DNA of 64,000 bases from Bog-159 sp049511415 (GTDB taxonomy: Bacteria; Acidobacteriota; Terriglobia; Bryobacterales; Bryobacteraceae). Every line of letters begins with the position of its first letter. Position 1 is the stretch's first letter. A program made the position numbers and the translations under genes. The stretch covers positions 9,050 through 73,049 of the forward strand of contig JBEKYC010000032.1 of the NCBI GenBank assembly GCA_049511415.1, in the 5' to 3' direction. The notes beneath the pieces were generated by a model. The model ran no database searches. It was not told where the DNA came from and saw only the letters and a list, made by a program, of their open reading frames with translations. Below, piece by piece: positions 60,432 through 64,000 of the stretch.

Positions 60432-62303
60432 CTACAGCACTAGCCGCTCGTCGCCTTCCCGGCGCGTCACGCGCTCGCGGTCCAGATACTCCAGTAGCGG
60501 GATCGCGTACTTGCGCGAGATGCCCGTCCAGTCTTTGAACGTCCCCACATTGAATCGCGATCCCTTGTGCGCGCCGACCATGGCGCGAAGTTTTCCCATC
60601 GCCGACTGATGGAACACCAGGTCGTCGCTGATTTTGACCAGCCGTTTTTCGCGCAGCAGGATCTGCAGCAACGAGCGTGCGCGGGACGCCTCCACGCCGG
60701 ATTTCGCCAGCACGTCGGGCAGCGCGGGCACGGCCAGCCCAGCCTCTTCGAAGGCGCGCTCGATGGCCCCGCGGGCCTGCTCTTCATCCTGTTTGAGCAC
60801 CAGCTTATGGCTGGCCAGCCGTACGTTCTCGCCCTCCACCGCGATCTCCCGCGCCTGCGCCAGCAGCGCGTCGATCAGGAACGGCGGCGAATCGGGAAGC
60901 TCGCGTCCGCGCAGATCCTGTTTGGGGATTCCCGGCAGCAGCGGATTCTTCTGATGAAACTCGCGCAGCGTCCGTACCAGCTTCTCGCGCACCGACTGAA
61001 ACCAGGCACGATCCGCGAACCACACTTGCGGTTGCTGGAACGCAATCAGCGGAGCTGATGCCGCGGCGGTCTGGATTTCGCGCTCGGTGAGTCCCGTGCG
61101 CGCCACCAGGTCCGCCAGACCCATTCCATATTTCGATTCGCGTACCAGCAGCGCGACGCGCTCCGGCACGGACGCTTCAGCCAAGGTACGCAGGCGCTCG
61201 CCCACCCGGTCTACCTTGCGATAACGCACCGCCGCGGTATCCACCACCACGCCGCCGCCGATGGTGACCACGGGCGAAAACATGCGAATGATGAAGCGGT
61301 CGCCGGGCAGCAGAAGCACCGGTTCCTGCAGCACGATGCGCGCCCACGCGCGCTGCCCGGGCTTCAGCACCGTCGCGCCTTCGAGCAGGCGCACTTGGGC
61401 TTCGATTTCCGCCGTGCCCGCGTGAAAATGTACCGGCGCACGATGCTTCAGCGGCTTGGCCGAGGGCAGCAACTCCAGCGAGCAATCCAATTGCGTCGCC
61501 GCGCGGAAGACGCCGGGCGCCCCCAGCACCATGCCGCGCGCCAGATCCGATGGCTCGATATCCGCCAGGTTCAATGCCGTACGTTGTCCGGCCGACGCCT
61601 GTTCGGCGGGCGCGCCATAAACCTGCACCCCGCGCACACGCAACCGCCGGCCGGTGGGGTACAGTTCCACCTCCTGTTCCTTGCGGACGGAGCCCGCGAT
61701 CAGCGTGCCGGTGACTACGGTGCCGAAACCTTTCACCGTGAAGGCGCGATCCAGTGGCAGGCGGAAGTGTCCCGTCGCGCTCTTCTCCGGCACCGCCGCG
61801 GCCACCCGCTGCAACGCACCGCGCAACTCATCCAGGCCGGCGCCAGTGGTCGAGCTGACGGCCACCATCGGCGCGCCTTCCAGGAACGATCCCGCGACAA
61901 ACTCATCCACTTCCAGCCGCACCAATTCCAAAATGTCCGGCTCGACCAGGTCGGCCTTGGTGAGCGCCACGATTCCCTGCGGGATACCCAGCAGACGGCA
62001 TATGTCAAAATGCTCGCGCGTCTGCGGCTTGATGGATTCGTCAGCCGCGATCACGAACAGAAGCATGTCGATGCCGCCCACGCCGGCCAACATGTTCTTA
62101 ACGAAGCGTTCGTGGCCGGGCACGTCCACGAAGCCCAGGCGCAGCGCGGGAGTCAGTTGCAGGTGCGCGAAACCGATGTCGATGGTGATGCCGCGACGTT
62201 TCTCTTCTTCCAGGCGATCCGCGTCGATGCCCGTGAGCGCTTTGACGAGAGCGGTCTTGCCGTGATCGATGTGCCCGGCCGTGCCGACGATGATATTCTT
62301 CAT
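60432..62303 (-). CDS. selB: Selenocysteine-specific translation elongation factor SelB
   Basis: A 623-residue SelB. The GTPase domain shows VGTAGHIDHGKTALVKALTG (G1), DRLEEEKRRGITIDIGFAHL, DVPGHERFVKNMLAGVGGID (G3) and VALTKADLVEPDI (G4). Domains II and III (about 175-345) bind Sec-tRNA, with PLDRAFTVKGFGTVVTGTLI. The C-terminal winged-helix repeats (about 370-623), ending NVGTFKDWTGISRKYAIPLL, bind the SECIS hairpin. It delivers Sec-tRNA to UGA codons. Its presence implies selA, selC and selD elsewhere in the genome, and it provides the decoding machinery for the UGA-containing gene at 12078-12815. It is convergent with the ADOP gene. Confidence 0.96.
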   Translation of the reverse strand: MKNIIVGTAGHIDHGKTALVKALTGIDADRLEEEKRRGITIDIGFAHLQLTPALRLGFVDVPGHERFVKNMLAGVGGIDMLLFVIAADESIKPQTREHFDICRLLGIPQGIVALTKADLVEPDILELVRLEVDEFVAGSFLEGAPMVAVSSTTGAGLDELRGALQRVAAAVPEKSATGHFRLPLDRAFTVKGFGTVVTGTLIAGSVRKEQEVELYPTGRRLRVRGVQVYGAPAEQASAGQRTALNLADIEPSDLARGMVLGAPGVFRAATQLDCSLELLPSAKPLKHRAPVHFHAGTAEIEAQVRLLEGATVLKPGQRAWARIVLQEPVLLLPGDRFIIRMFSPVVTIGGGVVVDTAAVRYRKVDRVGERLRTLAEASVPERVALLVRESKYGMGLADLVARTGLTEREIQTAAASAPLIAFQQPQVWFADRAWFQSVREKLVRTLREFHQKNPLLPGIPKQDLRGRELPDSPPFLIDALLAQAREIAVEGENVRLASHKLVLKQDEEQARGAIERAFEEAGLAVPALPDVLAKSGVEASRARSLLQILLREKRLVKISDDLVFHQSAMGKLRAMVGAHKGSRFNVGTFKDWTGISRKYAIPLLEYLDRERVTRREGDERLVL

Positions 62304-62501
62304 GCCGCTGAAGATTCATGGTAATACTGTGGGGCAGGCCCTCATAAAGCGCCAATTTAACCCAAGAGCTCGTCCGTGGAGCCTTCCGGTTGTCGGCGGC
62401 GATCAGATAATCTCTGGACGGCGTTCGGGTTTCCCGTAACGGGCCTCCAGACAGCCCCGCTAGGTGCACCCATGTAGAGAGGGCGTTTCTCCGGGTGTGC
62501 A
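62304..62501. other. Intergenic region between selB and brnT, with hairpin at 62413-62451
   Basis: No coding frame is credible here and I did not find a Sec-tRNA gene. TCTGGA (62413-62418) pairs with TCCAGA (62446-62451). Inside it CGTTCGGG and CCCGTAACG form an 8-bp stem with one bulge and a 3-nt loop. The hairpin is upstream of brnT on the plus strand and of selB on the minus strand. Confidence 0.45.
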
Positions 62502-62776
62502 GAATGGGATACTGGCAAAGCGCGATGGAACGCTCGGAAACACGGCATTTCCTTGGGTGACGCCGTGGCATGCCTCGAAGATGAAGGAGCGCTGACCCTG
62601 CGCGACCCGTCCTCTGACCTTGAAGAGTGCTGGGTGACGATGGCCTTGACGTCCTCGGACGCGTGCTCGTTGTCGTCTACACCTGGCGTGGTGATACTGT
62701 GCGCCCGATTTCGGCGCGGAAAGCGACGGTGCGTGAACGCCGGCGATACGAGGATGCAAATGAGACGCGAATATGA
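62502..62776 (+). pseudogene. Frameshifted BrnT-like toxin gene
   Basis: The frame from 62502 reads EWDTGKARWNARKHGIS, then DAVACLEDEGALTLRDPSSD and LEECWVTM, the typical BrnT first half. Near 62642 one G appears to be missing; in the shifted frame the expected second half follows: GLDVLGRVLVVVYTWRGDTV, RPISARKATVRERRRYEDAN, then a stop at 62776. BrnT is an RNase toxin. The normal start codon is not obvious, so the 5' end is also damaged or uncertain. The true-frame 3' end overlaps the antitoxin start by 17 bp, as in intact brnTA operons. The deletion instead puts the first half in frame with the antitoxin gene. Confidence 0.8.
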
Positions 62777-63014
62777 TTTCTCGAAGGCGAAACGCGGACC
62801 GGTGATGCCGGTTCCCAAGGGCAAAACGAGAATTACGATCCGGCTGGACGAGGACGTGATCACTTGGTTCCGAACCCGCGTAGAGAAGGCCGGTGGTGGC
62901 AACTACCAAAGCCTCACCAACGATGCCTTACGCCAACATATCGCCCAGGTGCGCGAACCTCTGGAAGAAACGCTTCGACGAGTAGTCCGGGAGGAAATCA
63001 AGCGGGCGAGTTAG
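62760..63014 (+). CDS. BrnA-like antitoxin
   Basis: An 84-residue protein starting MRREYDFSKAKRGPVMPVPK, with GAGG six bases upstream. KTRITIRLDEDVITWFRTRV and EKAGGGNYQSLTNDALRQHI form the ribbon-helix-helix DNA-binding domain that neutralises BrnT and represses the operon. The C-terminus is helical and charged (EETLRRVVREEIKRAS). Its partner toxin is frameshifted, so the antitoxin may be a survivor without a target here. An alternative reading starts at about 62553 and fuses the toxin's first half to the antitoxin. Confidence 0.85.
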   Translation: MRREYDFSKAKRGPVMPVPKGKTRITIRLDEDVITWFRTRVEKAGGGNYQSLTNDALRQHIAQVREPLEETLRRVVREEIKRAS

Positions 63015-63410
63015 CGAGTCTTCATACGGCCCGTTCAGTTTTCAAAATCGGAAGCCGGCTTGTGAGGACTAATCCTGGCCGACTCGCTCATCCCTTTGTA
63101 CGAGTATCTGACAATGCAGACGAAGCGCGCGGACCGGTGAAGAGCGGCGTTCTATAGGAGTTAGGCAAACGGCGAGACCAAAGAGAACGCGATAACGTGC
63201 CCAGGTCGCCGACTAGACTAGCTGGTTGGGGAACGATAATTGAGAAGTTGTCAGACAAATTGTATTAGCCAAAGGGTCAGGCGGAACGCCGTCCCGGTGT
63301 TTTCGGCGTTCGAGTGGCGCGCCGGGACCGATTTCTCAGGCAGGGAGAACCGCGGAGTTTCGACAAAATCCGCTGCCGAATGGTGTCGCGGACACAGGCT
63401 GGTCGTTTCG
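63015..63410. other. Gene-free stretch
   Basis: No frame here has a recognisable protein pattern or start site. A short frame ending at 63139 (PLYEYLTMQTKRADR) might be a residue of a gene end, but nothing upstream supports it. No tRNA-like fold or terminator was recognised. Confidence 0.5.
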
Positions 63411-64000
63411 TCACGCAGCCAGGAGGAGCTCCAGTTCGCGATCAAAAACCCACTGGTCCGAGTGGATGGGTTTTCGAGTCAGCAATCTGGCCCGGGCGGC
63501 GAGTTCGGCGGTCAGTTCGACGACGCGAGGCTCCCGGGTGAGCCGTGAGGCGGATTCGAAGGCTTCCTTGGCTTTGGTCGACTCGTTCAGCACGGTGTAG
63601 ATGTGCATCTGGAGGACTCGAGCGACCGGCGTTGTTTCCTGAGCTAGGGCTTGGGCAGCTTGCCGGGGCTGCCCGGCGAGTAGGCTGGCGTAGGCGAGCC
63701 CAGACTTGAAGTAGCGACGATGCTCCCACGGCGATTGTGTCGAGCCGCGCTCCAGGAGTTTCATTGCGTCCTGTGTACGCCCCATTCGCAGGTAGATCAT
63801 GGCATGCACATGCATGCCCACCCAGTTGACTGGTTGTGTTGCCGTCGGGTTACCTAGCCAGCGGAGGGCTGTGTCCCAGTTTCCTTGCACCATGCAGACG
63901 CAAGCCGCTCCGGTCCGCGCGAACACGTCTTGCGGGAAATCGCGGACGGTGGCGGTGTACTCCCGGAGAGATTCCTCCAGTTGCCCGAGCGCTTTGAGGA
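63411..64000 (-). CDS. C-terminal part of a TPR-repeat protein, 5' part beyond the window
   Basis: The frame is open from the right edge of the window to the stop at 63411, giving 195 residues. It starts LKALGQLEESLREYTATVRD, then FARTGAACVCMVQGNWDTAL, VHAMIYLRMGRTQDAMKLLE, YASLLAGQPRQAAQALAQET and EFESASRLTREPRVVELTAE-like helices. These are degenerate tetratricopeptide units of about 34 residues. Such regions mediate protein contacts. The domains N-terminal of the visible part are unknown. An internal GTG at 63926 is not needed as a start because the frame continues to the edge. Confidence 0.7.
   Translation of the reverse strand, partial: LKALGQLEESLREYTATVRDFPQDVFARTGAACVCMVQGNWDTALRWLGNPTATQPVNWVGMHVHAMIYLRMGRTQDAMKLLERGSTQSPWEHRRYFKSGLAYASLLAGQPRQAAQALAQETTPVARVLQMHIYTVLNESTKAKEAFESASRLTREPRVVELTAELAARARLLTRKPIHSDQWVFDRELELLLAA

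Noticed and set aside
62304..62501. tRNA-Sec gene upstream of selB
   Set aside because: There is a good hairpin but no cloverleaf, no TCA anticodon context and no TTCGA T-loop.
62098..62909. Leftward frames over the selB start and brnTA region
   Set aside because: They are antisense to selB, brnT and brnA, and show no family pattern.
1..64000. CRISPR arrays, rRNA, tRNA or prophage modules
   Set aside because: No regularly spaced repeats, rRNA motifs, tRNA cloverleafs or phage structural genes were recognised by eye; a tRNAscan or Infernal run would be needed to exclude small RNAs.

Overview
The window looks like a chromosomal segment from an acidobacterium of the Bryobacterales (Candidatus Solibacter-like). 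It is GC-rich and carries several protein types that are typical of, or nearly limited to, that group. These are a duplicated FtsX-type ADOP permease (57941-60379) and a decayed second copy (12833-13107), a VWFA-related acidobacterial protein beside an Oar-like TonB receptor (43297-48212), a BlaR1-type M56 peptidase fused to a 'soil-associated' TIGR03435-like domain (48325-50052), and a GH16 glucanase with a TIGR03437-like Solibacter C-terminal domain (41713-43290). No rRNA, tRNA, CRISPR array or intact insertion sequence was recognised.

Layout. 1-3.1 kb: a truncated HigB/Gp49-like toxin gene with its promoter, a divergent pair of hydroxyacid dehydrogenases and a secreted parvulin. 3.1-5.8 kb: hslV-hslU, followed by a broken ORF6N gene that is bracketed by a duplication of the hslU 3' end. 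5.8-12 kb: a leftward cluster mfd, surA-like, yhaM-like and blaI-like. 12.1-12.8 kb: a glutamine-amidotransferase-like gene with an in-frame UGA at the catalytic-cysteine codon and a SECIS-like hairpin just downstream. 12.8-18.8 kb: gene remnants, a nitrilase, an FHA-GAF-SpoIIE phosphatase, a decayed SIMPL gene and a GT-C membrane glycosyltransferase. 18.9-25.3 kb: an SPFH/zinc-ribbon pair, a class V aminotransferase, a prolyl-tRNA-synthetase paralog lacking catalytic motifs, and malQ. 25.6-32.2 kb: a 1592-residue protein built from three near-identical modules, then a Tat-exported sulfatase. 32.2-41.7 kb: PilZ, ABC-F, a secreted propeller, rpiB, citrate synthase, and a sugar transporter coupled to a GH2 glucosaminidase. 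41.7-56 kb: GH16, VWA/TonB, BlaIR, sialate O-acetylesterase, M14 carboxypeptidase and a HAF-repeat protein. 56-64 kb: an ABC exporter, an ADOP permease, selB, a brnTA locus with a frameshifted toxin gene, and the end of a TPR protein.

The most important link is between the two ends of the window. selB at 60432-62303 encodes the selenocysteine-specific elongation factor. The gene at 12078-12815 stays open through a single UGA exactly where its family has the nucleophilic cysteine, and a 7-bp hairpin follows at the distance expected for a bacterial SECIS. It is therefore annotated as a selenoprotein rather than as a pseudogene.

Other notable points are the apparent integration of an ORF6N cassette at the hslU 3' end with regeneration of the stop-proximal codons, the ProRS-like protein that keeps its editing domain but has lost motif 2, and a dispersed 32-bp repeat that occurs singly at 3.1 kb and as an inverted pair at 48.2 kb.
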